Shown piece by piece: positions 44,689 through 52,567 of a DNA stretch of 64,000 nucleotides (the first letter of the stretch is position 1; every line of letters starts with the position of its first letter). The notes beneath the pieces were generated by a model. That model was given only the letters and a program-made list of their open reading frames with translations, made no database searches and was not told the origin of the DNA. Both the position numbers and the translations under genes were made by a program. The stretch is from Pyrococcus sp. ST04 (GTDB taxonomy: Archaea; Methanobacteriota_B; Thermococci; Thermococcales; Thermococcaceae): NCBI RefSeq assembly GCF_000263735.1, contig NC_017946.1, positions 909,348 through 973,347 of the forward strand, written 5' to 3'.

Positions 44689-45727
44689 GCTCTCTTTCAG
44701 TCTTTGTCAACCTTCTAGCTCCGTTCTTTGTAATCACGACAGTATCCTCTATTCTAACACCGCCAAATTTCGGTATGTAAATTCCTGGCTCTATAGTTAT
44801 TACCATGCCTTCCTTTAGAACTGTTTTGTCATACTGGCTTATTCTTGGCCATTCGTGTATCTCAAGGCCGACACCATGGCCTAGACTATGGATGAAGTAG
44901 TCCCCATACCCATACTCTTTTATGACATCTCTTGCTATTGAGTCAAGCTCTTTGGCAGTCATTCCGGGCTTTGCCGCTTCTACTGCCTTCTTTTGTGCTT
45001 CTAGAACTATTTCATAGATTTCCTTTTGTTTCTCATTCGGGGATCCAACAACTATTGTCCTCGTTATGTCGGAATTATAGTGATTGTAAAGGGCTCCCAA
45101 ATCAATAACTACTAAATCTCCTTTTTCTATTCTCTTATCGCTGGCTACTCCATGGGGCAATGCAGATCTGTACCCACTTGCGATTATTGTGTCAAATGCG
45201 GGCTTTTCAGCTCCGTTCATCTTCATTAAGTACTCAACTTTTGCCGCGACTTCTCTCTCCCTTTTTCCTTCGGTAATTTCCTCTATGGCTGCCATAACTG
45301 CTCTATCTGCTATTTCACAAGCTTTTTCAATTATTTCTAGCTCTCCTTTGTCTTTTACTATTCTTAGCTCCTTTATTATGTCATCGACCTTCTTGAACTC
45401 CCTAATATCGGCCTTGTTTCTTAACTCTTCAACAAACGAGAAGGAAAGAGAACCCTCTATACCAAGAGTTCTTATTCCTTTAAGTTCTTCATAGAATTCT
45501 TCTATTCTCTTAAACTTTTCAACGGGTATTCTGCTCTCTTCTTTTGCCATTTCAAACTCGAGTTCTGGGACATAGAGTTTAATCTCGGAATCTTTTAAGA
45601 GAACGTATCCCCCAGACAGAGGAGAAGCACCTGAGAAGTAATAGACGTTTGGAGATTTTGTTATTAATATTCCGTCAAGAGAATTTTTCTCAGCAAATTC
45701 CAAAAGTCTCTTAAACTTCTCTTCCAT
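44681..45727 (-). CDS. pepQ: Xaa-Pro dipeptidase (prolidase)
   Basis: 348 residues, the same length as the characterised P. furiosus prolidase. The metal ligands fall at the expected places: D209 (VVIDLGALY), D220 (NSDITRT), H284 (SLGHGVGLEIHEWP), E313 (ITIEPGIYIP) and E327 (RIEDTVVI). It cleaves X-Pro dipeptides with Co or Mn. ATG 45727 has GGTGAGGT upstream and is preferred to ATG 45748, which lies at a TATA-like tatataga. Cytoplasmic. Confidence 0.96.
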   Translation of the reverse strand: MEEKFKRLLEFAEKNSLDGILITKSPNVYYFSGASPLSGGYVLLKDSEIKLYVPELEFEMAKEESRIPVEKFKRIEEFYEELKGIRTLGIEGSLSFSFVEELRNKADIREFKKVDDIIKELRIVKDKGELEIIEKACEIADRAVMAAIEEITEGKREREVAAKVEYLMKMNGAEKPAFDTIIASGYRSALPHGVASDKRIEKGDLVVIDLGALYNHYNSDITRTIVVGSPNEKQKEIYEIVLEAQKKAVEAAKPGMTAKELDSIARDVIKEYGYGDYFIHSLGHGVGLEIHEWPRISQYDKTVLKEGMVITIEPGIYIPKFGGVRIEDTVVITKNGARRLTKTERELI

Positions 45728-45871
45728 TTTTACCTCACCAAGCTCCATATATCATCTATATAAAAATGTTTTTTGTTAGCTAACCCTGATCATGCAGGCG
45801 ATACTCGATACCTTTAAATCCCTCAAATTTTAATGCTGAGAAGAAATCTTCAAGACAAGTGAGGTGTTATC

Positions 45872-46582
45872 ATGTTTGGATGGAGGGGAAAGATAGGGCT
45901 TATAGTCCCATCATCAAACACCACGATGGAAATGGAGCTACATTCATACTTACCTGAGGGTGTATCTCTTCATACGGCAAGAATGCCATTGAAAAATGTT
46001 AATGAGGAAGAGTTAACTAAGATGAGTAGCTATGCAATAGATGCTGCAAAACTACTAGCCGATGCAGAAGTTGAAATAATAGCATTCGGCTGCACTAGTG
46101 GATCTTTCATTGGAGGGAAAGACTTTGAGAAGGAGCTGGAAATGAAGATAGAAGAAGAGGTAAACATTGAGACTTTCACCACGAGTACTGCAGTTTTAGA
46201 AGCATTGAACATCCTGGACGTTCATTCTTTAATGGTCGTTACGCCGTATATTGAAGAGATAAACCAAAAAGAGAAAGAGTTTCTCGAGGCAAATGGTTTT
46301 GAAGTTTTGGATATCAGAGGGCTTGGGATTGAAAGCAATACAGAGATAGGAAAACTTGAACCCTATGTCGCTTACAGGCTTGCAAAAGCAACGTACATAG
46401 AGGAGGCAGATGGGATATTCATAAGTTGTACCAACTTCAGAACTTTTGAAATAATAGAGAAGTTGGAAGAGGATTTAGGAATCCCCGTTGTTACGAGCAA
46501 TCAGGCAACTCTTTGGATGGCTCTTAGAGAGCTAGATATTAAGGAAAAACTGCCCTTGGGAAAACTACTTCGGGAGTACTAA
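45872..46582 (+). CDS. Asp/Glu/maleate cis-trans isomerase family protein
   Basis: 236 residues. IGLIVPSSNTTMEMELHSYLP and the two catalytic-type cysteines C74 (AFGCTSGS) and C186 (FISCTNFR) are those of maleate isomerase and arylmalonate decarboxylase relatives. The substrate is not evident. GAGGTG precedes the ATG. RNase Z starts 1 nt after its stop, so the genes are cotranscribed. Confidence 0.86.
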   Translation: MFGWRGKIGLIVPSSNTTMEMELHSYLPEGVSLHTARMPLKNVNEEELTKMSSYAIDAAKLLADAEVEIIAFGCTSGSFIGGKDFEKELEMKIEEEVNIETFTTSTAVLEALNILDVHSLMVVTPYIEEINQKEKEFLEANGFEVLDIRGLGIESNTEIGKLEPYVAYRLAKATYIEEADGIFISCTNFRTFEIIEKLEEDLGIPVVTSNQATLWMALRELDIKEKLPLGKLLREY

Positions 46583-46583
46583 T

Positions 46584-47501
46584 ATGATAACGCTTACATT
46601 CCTGGGGACTGGTGGAATAAAGCCAACTCCAGAAAGGAATGTTCCAAGCATAGCCATAAAAATTGGAAAAGAGGTTATTCTTTTTGACTGTGGAGAGGGA
46701 ACGCTCAGACAGCTTGAGATTTCTGGAATAAGTCCTATGAAAATATCAAAAATTTTCATAACGCACTTTCATGGAGATCATTACATTGGTCTGCTCTCCC
46801 TTATTCAAACAATGAACCTTTGGGATAGAAAAGAGCCTCTAGAAATTTATGGCCCTCCTGGGGCTGTTACATTTGTGAAAAATCTGTTGAGGACTGGATA
46901 CTTTTTACCAACATTCAAAATTATCATCAATGAAGTATGGGAGGGGGATGTAATAAAGAATAAGGAATACAAGGTTGTCCCTTTTGAGGTATCGCACGGG
47001 GTACCAGCACTTGGGTATGTCTTCAAAGAGAGGGATAAGAGAGGAAATTTTGACTTGGAAAAAATAAAGAGACTTGGATTGTCCCCTGGTCCGTGGATGA
47101 AAGAGCTTGAAAAACGAGGGAAGATAGAAATTAGCGGAATTGAGATAAGGTTGGAGGATGTTACAGGGCCTAAGAAAAGGGGGGCAAAAATAGTCTATAC
47201 TGGAGACACTGAGCCCATAACACTTGGAGACCTTTGTAAAGATTGTGATATGCTTATTCATGAAGCCACATATATCTCACCAGAGGACAGGGGAGAGAGC
47301 TACCACTCTACGATAGGGGAGGCTTGTAACTCTTTTGTGGAGAGTAGATGCAAAGTACTAGCACTCTTCCATAGAGGGCCTCGATACAAATATAGTGAAT
47401 ACAAAATTGCCGCAAAGAAAATATGTCCACAAGCTTATGTCCCCAGGGATTTTGACAGAATTCTAGCGGGGAATGGAAATGTCATATTTGAGGTACGTTA
47501 G
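46584..47501 (+). CDS. rnz: Ribonuclease Z (tRNA 3' endonuclease)
   Basis: 305 residues. ITLTFLGTGGIKPTPERN, the metal motif THFHGDH (H61, H63, D65, H66), SHGVPALGYVF, YTGDTEP and HEATY are the RNase Z series. It removes tRNA 3' trailers. The tRNA-Leu in this window already encodes CCA. It overlaps the downstream TraB gene by 29 nt. Confidence 0.95.
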   Translation: MITLTFLGTGGIKPTPERNVPSIAIKIGKEVILFDCGEGTLRQLEISGISPMKISKIFITHFHGDHYIGLLSLIQTMNLWDRKEPLEIYGPPGAVTFVKNLLRTGYFLPTFKIIINEVWEGDVIKNKEYKVVPFEVSHGVPALGYVFKERDKRGNFDLEKIKRLGLSPGPWMKELEKRGKIEISGIEIRLEDVTGPKKRGAKIVYTGDTEPITLGDLCKDCDMLIHEATYISPEDRGESYHSTIGEACNSFVESRCKVLALFHRGPRYKYSEYKIAAKKICPQAYVPRDFDRILAGNGNVIFEVR

Positions 47502-48150
47502 GGTTATTGGAACTGTACATGTACTGCGAGAGAGTATTGAGGAAGTCAGAAGGATAATACTTGAGGAAAGGCCTGACGCTGTTGCAATAGAGCTTGACCA
47601 CGGAAGACTAGTTGGATTGTTAAGAAAAGAGAAGCTAACTCTTTCTCAAGCATTAAGAATGGGGAAAGTTGGAATTCTAGGATATATTCTTCAGGAGGTT
47701 GAGAACTATATAGGAAGAGATTTTGGGGCATTTCCGGGAGAGGAAATGATTGAGGCTTATGAAATTGCAATGTCTTTGAGGATACCAGTCTATCTGATAG
47801 ATCAACCTATCCATATAACATTACAAAAGCTTCTCGCTGCGCCTACAGTAGAAAAGCTTAGGGCTCTATCTGAAATAGTAAGTATTCCTTTTATCAGGAG
47901 AGAGATAGACCTCTCCGACTATAGGGCGATGGAAAGGGAGTTCAAGAGTAAGTATCCAACGTTTTATAGAGTTCTTGTTGAGGAGAGGAACCAATATATG
48001 GCAAAAAACTTGATGAGAATTGTTGACTCAATCCTTGAGGAAAAGAAAAAAGCAAAGGTGATTGCTGTAGTTGGGCTTGGACATAAGAAAGGAATAGAAA
48101 AAATTCTAAATGCCTACAGCCCGAGAGCGTTGAAGAGCAAGTCTCTGTAA
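47473..48150 (+). CDS. TraB-family protein
   Basis: 225 residues. The N-terminal GTVHVLRES carries the GTxH motif of the TraB/TIKI metalloprotease-like clan, with VAIELDHGRLVGLL next and VVGLGHKKGI near the C-terminus. There are no transmembrane segments, unlike longer archaeal TraB proteins, so this is the short soluble form. Bacterial TraB regulates pheromone; archaeal function is unknown. ATG 47473 lies inside rnz. ATG 47479 is an alternative. Confidence 0.85.
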   Translation: MEMSYLRYVRVIGTVHVLRESIEEVRRIILEERPDAVAIELDHGRLVGLLRKEKLTLSQALRMGKVGILGYILQEVENYIGRDFGAFPGEEMIEAYEIAMSLRIPVYLIDQPIHITLQKLLAAPTVEKLRALSEIVSIPFIRREIDLSDYRAMEREFKSKYPTFYRVLVEERNQYMAKNLMRIVDSILEEKKKAKVIAVVGLGHKKGIEKILNAYSPRALKSKSL

Positions 48151-48380
48151 ATTCTAAGTCTCCTGAATTCTCTTTCACTAATTCTGTCCATCTTACTAAC
48201 TTCTTCGTAGAACCTCTCTAGGTCTCTGAGAACTTCTTCAACCATGTCAAAAGAGCCATCTGCTACAGCCCTCAATTTTCCCCTCAGAAAAGGCATAACT
48301 TCTTTTGGTCTTCCTAAATAGGCCCAATAAAGCCCTTCTCTTAGAACTGCCTCTAGTATCTCAACGTTCGGTTTCTCCAC
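48114..48380 (-). CDS. Small helical protein, unknown
   Basis: 88 residues, helical and charged: VEILEAVLREGLYWAYLGRP, VLRDLERFYEEVSKMDRI, SEREFRRLRIYRDLLFNALG. No motif. The ATG is preceded by GGAGGGGTGG on the minus strand. The 3' end overlaps traB by 37 nt in convergent orientation, which is common in this genome. Confidence 0.6.
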   Translation of the reverse strand: MEKPNVEILEAVLREGLYWAYLGRPKEVMPFLRGKLRAVADGSFDMVEEVLRDLERFYEEVSKMDRISEREFRRLRIYRDLLFNALGL

Positions 48381-48468
48381 CCCTCCTTGCCATATTGACC
48401 ACCAGAGTTTTTTAACCTTTGAGAGTCTATATAAAAATTGTGAAGAAAATGTTGGATAAAAGACAAAA

Positions 48469-48675
48469 TCAGCTGCTATCGTCGTAAACTATACCGGCAA
48501 ATTGACCATCTTCGAGGGTGACGAAGCTGACCTTTACCTTCTTTCCAGTTTTTGGATCAACGACTACAAAATCTGGTTTTTTGAGGTATTCGCTTGAGGG
48601 AATTCTCATGACTAGGTCATAGTGCTTTCTGAGCTCTTTCAAAAATCTCTCTGGGTTCTTTTTAATAACCACCAT
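48469..48675 (-). CDS. Small conserved hypothetical protein
   Basis: 68 residues from ATG 48675, with GGAGGTG 5 nt upstream. ATG 48690 would put that site inside the gene. MVVIKKNPERFLKELRKHYD is followed by a basic beta segment, FVVVDPKTGKKVKVSFVTLE. No family is recognised. A TATA-like agtatta lies near 48700. Confidence 0.6.
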   Translation of the reverse strand: MVVIKKNPERFLKELRKHYDLVMRIPSSEYLKKPDFVVVDPKTGKKVKVSFVTLEDGQFAGIVYDDSS

Positions 48676-48783
48676 TTCTTGCACCTCCATATATTAATAC
48701 TACTTAGAAGTATAAAAGAGTTTCCATAGCCATTTGTTAAAAATTGATTAGACAATAGTCGAAAATTAAGAAAGAAAGTAGTA

Positions 48784-49332
48784 TTAAGAGCTCTGAACTT
48801 TGGCAGCTTCAAAGAGTTCACTAACTAAAACAAGGGGATAAAGTTTGTATCCTTCCTTCTCAATATTTTCTTTTGCTCCTTCCTCTCTATCGACGACGAC
48901 AAATATTCCAACAACCTTTGCGCCTTCATTCTCTAAAATTTTTGCCGCCCTGAGAACGCTCCCGCCTGTTGTTGTCACGTCTTCTACGAGGAGAACTCTG
49001 TCTCCTTCCTTTATTTCCCCCTCTATCTGTTTTCCTGTTCCATATTCCTTTTTCTTTTTTCTAATTATTAGAAGGGGCTTCTCAGTCTCGAGGGAGAGGG
49101 CAGTAGCTATAGGAACTGCTCCAAGTTCTGGTCCTGCAACCTTGTCGTATTCTAAATTTAATTCCTCAGCCTTTTCTTTTATCATCTTTGCAATTATCTT
49201 TAGAGCCTTTGGATTTGTTATTAGCTTCTTTATGTCTATGTAGTAGTTACTCTCCTTCCCCGATGTGAGTACAAAGTGTCCAAACTTTATGCATCCTTCC
49301 TCTATAATCATACTTATCAGTTCATCCTTCAT
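48784..49332 (-). CDS. pyrE: Orotate phosphoribosyltransferase
   Basis: 182 residues. [36 protein letters not shown], the flexible-loop [15 protein letters not shown] and the PRPP site [20 protein letters not shown] are diagnostic. It makes OMP from orotate and PRPP in UMP synthesis. ATG 49332 is used (GGGTGATGG upstream); a start at 49347 is also in frame. The gene stands alone. Confidence 0.95.
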   Translation of the reverse strand: MKDELISMIIEEGCIKFGHFVLTSGKESNYYIDIKKLITNPKALKIIAKMIKEKAEELNLEYDKVAGPELGAVPIATALSLETEKPLLIIRKKKKEYGTGKQIEGEIKEGDRVLLVEDVTTTGGSVLRAAKILENEGAKVVGIFVVVDREEGAKENIEKEGYKLYPLVLVSELFEAAKVQSS

Positions 49333-49389
49333 GCCATCACCCTTCATCCTCTCATCAGAAAAATTTTATAAATGCTCCATTTCAACCAA

Positions 49390-49482
49390 GCTTGAAGCTG
49401 GGGGTAAGGACCCCGTAGGTGATTATGATTGAAGAGGTTGAGGACTTCATTTTGTGATTAAAGTGATTAGGAGGGGTTTGGT
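49390..49482 (+). promoter_or_regulatory. Long L21e leader with a possible uORF and short GGGG/CCCC hairpin
   Basis: The likely TATA box is ttttataaat (49364-49373), giving a leader of about 90 nt. In it, GGGG-TAAGGA-CCCC (49401-49414) can form a small hairpin. A 10-codon uORF, MIEEVEDFIL (49425-49457), starts 2 nt after AGGTGA. The L21e gene then has its own GGAGGGG. Such an arrangement could allow autoregulation. Confidence 0.35.
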
Positions 49483-49776
49483 ATGGTTCAAAAGGCTCAC
49501 AGCTTTAGGAGAAAGACTAGAAAAAAGCTTAGGAAGCATCCCAGGAGAAGGGGACTTCCTCCACTTACAAGGTTCCTTCAGGAGTTTGAAGTTGGTCAAA
49601 AGGTGCACATAGTAATCGAGCCAAGCTATCACAAAGGTATGCCGGATCCTAGGTTTCACGGCAGAACAGGGACAGTAGTTGGCAAAAGGGGAGATGCATA
49701 CATAGTAGAAGTACCTGACGGAAATAAGGTAAAAACATTGTTCATCCACCCAGTCCATCTCAGGCCCCAGAAGTGA
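49483..49776 (+). CDS. rpl21e: Ribosomal protein L21e
   Basis: 97 residues. [61 protein letters not shown] and the C-terminal [12 protein letters not shown] match archaeal L21e. It is a component of the 50S subunit. The RNA polymerase subunit F gene follows after 6 nt, so it is one operon. Confidence 0.97.
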   Translation: MVQKAHSFRRKTRKKLRKHPRRRGLPPLTRFLQEFEVGQKVHIVIEPSYHKGMPDPRFHGRTGTVVGKRGDAYIVEVPDGNKVKTLFIHPVHLRPQK

Positions 49777-49782
49777 AGGGCC

Positions 49783-50148
49783 ATGATAGGCAGGAAAAAG
49801 CTTGGACAAAGGTATATAACGATAGCAGAGGCTAAAGAGATCTTGCTCAAAAAGCATGAGGAAGGTATCAAGGCAGGCATAGAGGAGCCTTTGTTCTACG
49901 AAGCAAGGCTTGCATTGGAGCATGCAGAGAAGTTTGCAAAGCTTCCAGCAGAGAAAGCCAAGGAGGCTGTTAAGGAACTTATGGAATCCTTTGAGTGGAT
50001 GAATGATAGGATAGCGGCAAAGCTAGTCGATATAATGCCTCAGGATTCACTTGACATAAGAGTTATCTTTGCAAAAGAAGACCACCAGCCTACTGAAGAA
50101 GAAATAAAGAAGATTCTTGAAATTTTAGATAAATACAGGGAAAGTTAA
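49783..50148 (+). CDS. rpoF: DNA-directed RNA polymerase subunit F (Rpb4 homologue)
   Basis: 121 residues. ITIAEAKEILLKKHEEG, EARLALEHAEKFAKLPAEKA and AAKLVDIMPQDSLDIRVIFAKE match archaeal RpoF, which pairs with subunit E to form the polymerase stalk. It sits directly after L21e, a conserved archaeal arrangement. A T-rich stretch follows the stop (50157-50200) and may end transcription. Confidence 0.93.
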   Translation: MIGRKKLGQRYITIAEAKEILLKKHEEGIKAGIEEPLFYEARLALEHAEKFAKLPAEKAKEAVKELMESFEWMNDRIAAKLVDIMPQDSLDIRVIFAKEDHQPTEEEIKKILEILDKYRES

Positions 50149-50278
50149 GCCCTCTTAGCTTTTTTCTCTTGTTCTTCTTTAAAATTCCTCCCGGTTCTTT
50201 TTCAAACCTTCTCATATTCTTCCCACGAATGAAAACAGTTTTATATGACTTCTTTTCTAATAATCTTGGGTGAGATGT

Positions 50279-50506
50279 ATGCAAACAATCATAATTGATG
50301 TGAAAGTTCCCCATGACATGAAAGGAGAAATATTAAGGAAGCTTGCTTATATAATTCATGGGAGAATTAGAAAGGCGAAACTCCTCCCTCCAGACAAATT
50401 TGGATATAGTGAGATAGTTCTAAACCTCGAAACTGACAATCCCAGAAAAATTTTGAGTGAGATATCAAAATTGAAGATAAAAACTGTGAGAGCTTCAAGC
50501 CATTAG
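50279..50506 (+). CDS. Small conserved hypothetical protein
   Basis: 75 residues from ATG 50279 (GGGTGAG 4 nt upstream; GTG 50270 is in frame). The pattern is beta-alpha-beta-beta-alpha: QTIIIDVKVPHDMKGEILRK, then FGYSEIVLNLETDNPRKILS. It resembles small RNA-binding or ferredoxin-like folds but no family is recognised. Convergent overlap of 12 nt with the next gene. Confidence 0.6.
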   Translation: MQTIIIDVKVPHDMKGEILRKLAYIIHGRIRKAKLLPPDKFGYSEIVLNLETDNPRKILSEISKLKIKTVRASSH

Positions 50507-51109
50507 GATGTTCTCGAGTATCTTCACTGCCTCTGCAATTCTTTTCTCTGGTTTTTCATCTGTCTTTGGAAGTTCTAGGTTTATGACGACAATTTCTTCA
50601 TTTCCTTCTTCCTCAATTTCAAAGATCTCTGACTCTTCAATGTCCACGCTTTCAAAAAATGCCTCAAGTTCTGGAGTCAGTATTTTCTTGTTCATTCCGT
50701 ATACCTCAACTCTCACGAAGTCATTCTTTGATGATACTATTATCGAGACATTGTATTCTCCAATCTTCTTTGTGAACTTCATAGCCTCCCCATACCCTAG
50801 GGACTCCTCTTTGAATCCCATATCTCTCAACGTCTTTCTAATTCTCTCAATCTTGTTCCTTATCTTCTTAACTAACTTTCCGCGAAGTCTCATGCTCTCC
50901 TCAACTGCCTTCTTTATTATCTCGCCGACTCTCTCAATGTCTCCTTCCCAAATTCCCACAAGCTTAATTCCAGAGCTCGTGGCTCTTATCTCGAGCTTAA
51001 TTTCATCAGTTTTAAATTCAGAAAGATCCTCTATTCTAAGCTCATTCAAACGGAGAATCTCGAATTCAAGTTTAACGTTTCTCCCAAAAGTAGTCCCTTT
51101 AAATTTCAT
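50495..51109 (-). CDS. Conserved hypothetical protein
   Basis: 204 residues from ATG 51109 (AGGTGAGG upstream; GTG 51121 is in frame). FKGTTFGRNVKLEFEILRL at the start, a basic helical middle (GKLVKKIRNKIERIRKTLRD) and an acidic C-terminal third (VDIEESEIFEIEEEGNEEIV). No enzyme motif or membrane segment. Divergent from GGGP synthase. Confidence 0.65.
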   Translation of the reverse strand: MKFKGTTFGRNVKLEFEILRLNELRIEDLSEFKTDEIKLEIRATSSGIKLVGIWEGDIERVGEIIKKAVEESMRLRGKLVKKIRNKIERIRKTLRDMGFKEESLGYGEAMKFTKKIGEYNVSIIVSSKNDFVRVEVYGMNKKILTPELEAFFESVDIEESEIFEIEEEGNEEIVVINLELPKTDEKPEKRIAEAVKILENILMA

Positions 51110-51184
51110 AAGGGGCCTCACCTAGTGAGGGAGATAGGTGGATTATTTAAAAACATTGCTAATGAATGAACTTCGGTGGTGCTA

Positions 51185-51940
51185 TTGAAGATAGGGAAAG
51201 TGGAAAAATACATTTTAGAAAAGCTAGAGCAGAAAAAACTTCATTTTGTTCTCATAGACCCTGATGACACAACTCCTGAAGATGCCAATCGGTTGGCTAA
51301 GCTCTGTGAGGAAGTAGGAGTAGATGCAATTATGGTTGGAGGCTCCACTGGAGCCGAAGGGGATGTTTTAGATTCTGTGGTTAAAGCAATAAAAGAAGGT
51401 ACATCCCTTCCTGTAATCCTCTTCCCCGGATCGCATGGGGGAATTAGCAAGTATGCGGATGCAATATTCTTTATGAGTCTCCTTAACTCTAGAAATCCAT
51501 TCTTCATAACAGGAGCTCAAGCCTTAGGAGCATTTACTGTGAAGAAGTTTGGGTTGGAGCCAATATCAATGGCGTATATCATAGTCGAGCCTGGAGAAAC
51601 CGTCGGATGGGTTGGAGATGCAAAGCCAATCCCAAGGCACAAGCCCAAGATAGCGGCCGCATATGCCCTGGCGGGACAGTATCTTGGGATGAGACTCGTG
51701 TATTTGGAGGCAGGTAGTGGGGCTCCAGAGCCGGTTCCCGCAGAGATGGTTAAAATCGTTAGGAGTGCCATTGACATTCCTTTGATAGTTGGCGGGGGAA
51801 TTAGAAGTGGAGAACAGGCTAAAAGATTAGTTAAGGCGGGCGCTGATATAATAGTAACTGGAACCGCAATAGAGAGAACCAGATCGATCGAAGAGGCCAG
51901 GAAAAAACTGGAAGATTTACGAAGGGGAGTGAGCCTTTGA
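51185..51940 (+). CDS. Geranylgeranylglyceryl phosphate synthase
   Basis: 251 residues from TTG 51185 (GGTGGTG upstream; GTGs at 51176 and 51179 are in frame). A TIM-barrel prenyltransferase: HFVLIDPDDTTPEDANRLA, VGGSTGAEGD, LFPGSHGGISKYADAIFFMS, YLEAGSGAPEPVPAEMV, VGGGIRSGEQA and VTGTAIE. It joins geranylgeranyl-PP to glycerol-1-phosphate, the first committed step of archaeal lipids. TTG of the next gene overlaps its stop. Confidence 0.95.
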   Translation: MKIGKVEKYILEKLEQKKLHFVLIDPDDTTPEDANRLAKLCEEVGVDAIMVGGSTGAEGDVLDSVVKAIKEGTSLPVILFPGSHGGISKYADAIFFMSLLNSRNPFFITGAQALGAFTVKKFGLEPISMAYIIVEPGETVGWVGDAKPIPRHKPKIAAAYALAGQYLGMRLVYLEAGSGAPEPVPAEMVKIVRSAIDIPLIVGGGIRSGEQAKRLVKAGADIIVTGTAIERTRSIEEARKKLEDLRRGVSL

Positions 51941-52356
51941 AGGGTTCTTATGTTCTTTTACTCTATTTGCCTGCAGATGTTACAATAAAGACCAAGGGAA
52001 AAACTTTTTTCCTTAGAAAAGGGTTTTATGCATACGTTGGATCTGCCATGAATTCTCTCGAGAAAAGGGTTATGAGACACTTTAAGAAGAATAAAAAGCT
52101 TCATTGGCACATTGATTATTTAACATTGTATGCAAAACCAATTATCGCTTATTTAATACCTTCCGATACAAAAATAGAGGAGGAATTATCTCAATTAATC
52201 TCAACTCTTGGGGAAGTTATAGCTGGATTTGGTTCTTCGGATTTGAGTGTGAAAGGAAATTTGTTCTTCTTTGGGGAGTATAACCCGAAGGATGTCATTC
52301 GAAGGCTTCTGAACAGGCATTACCAGGATATTCTCGAGTTTCCGACTTTTTCCTGA
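51937..52356 (+). CDS. DUF123/GIY-YIG nuclease-like protein
   Basis: 139 residues. GSYVLLLYLPADVTIKTKGK and FYAYVGSAMNSLEKRVMRHF correspond to the GIY-YIG beta-sheet (YVL and YVGSA), with HWHIDYLTLYAKP and E-rich middle. DUF123 proteins are GIY-YIG relatives with a histidine-containing core, probably nucleases. A TTG start (51937) overlaps the GGGP synthase stop. Confidence 0.87.
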   Translation: MKGSYVLLLYLPADVTIKTKGKTFFLRKGFYAYVGSAMNSLEKRVMRHFKKNKKLHWHIDYLTLYAKPIIAYLIPSDTKIEEELSQLISTLGEVIAGFGSSDLSVKGNLFFFGEYNPKDVIRRLLNRHYQDILEFPTFS

Positions 52357-52425
52357 AAGGCAAGCTTATAAAGAAAAAAGTCGGTTGGAATACTCAACTC
52401 AATTTTCTCTGTGTCTTTGGAGTGC

Positions 52426-52560
<135 letters not shown>

Positions 52561-52567
52561 AGAATAT

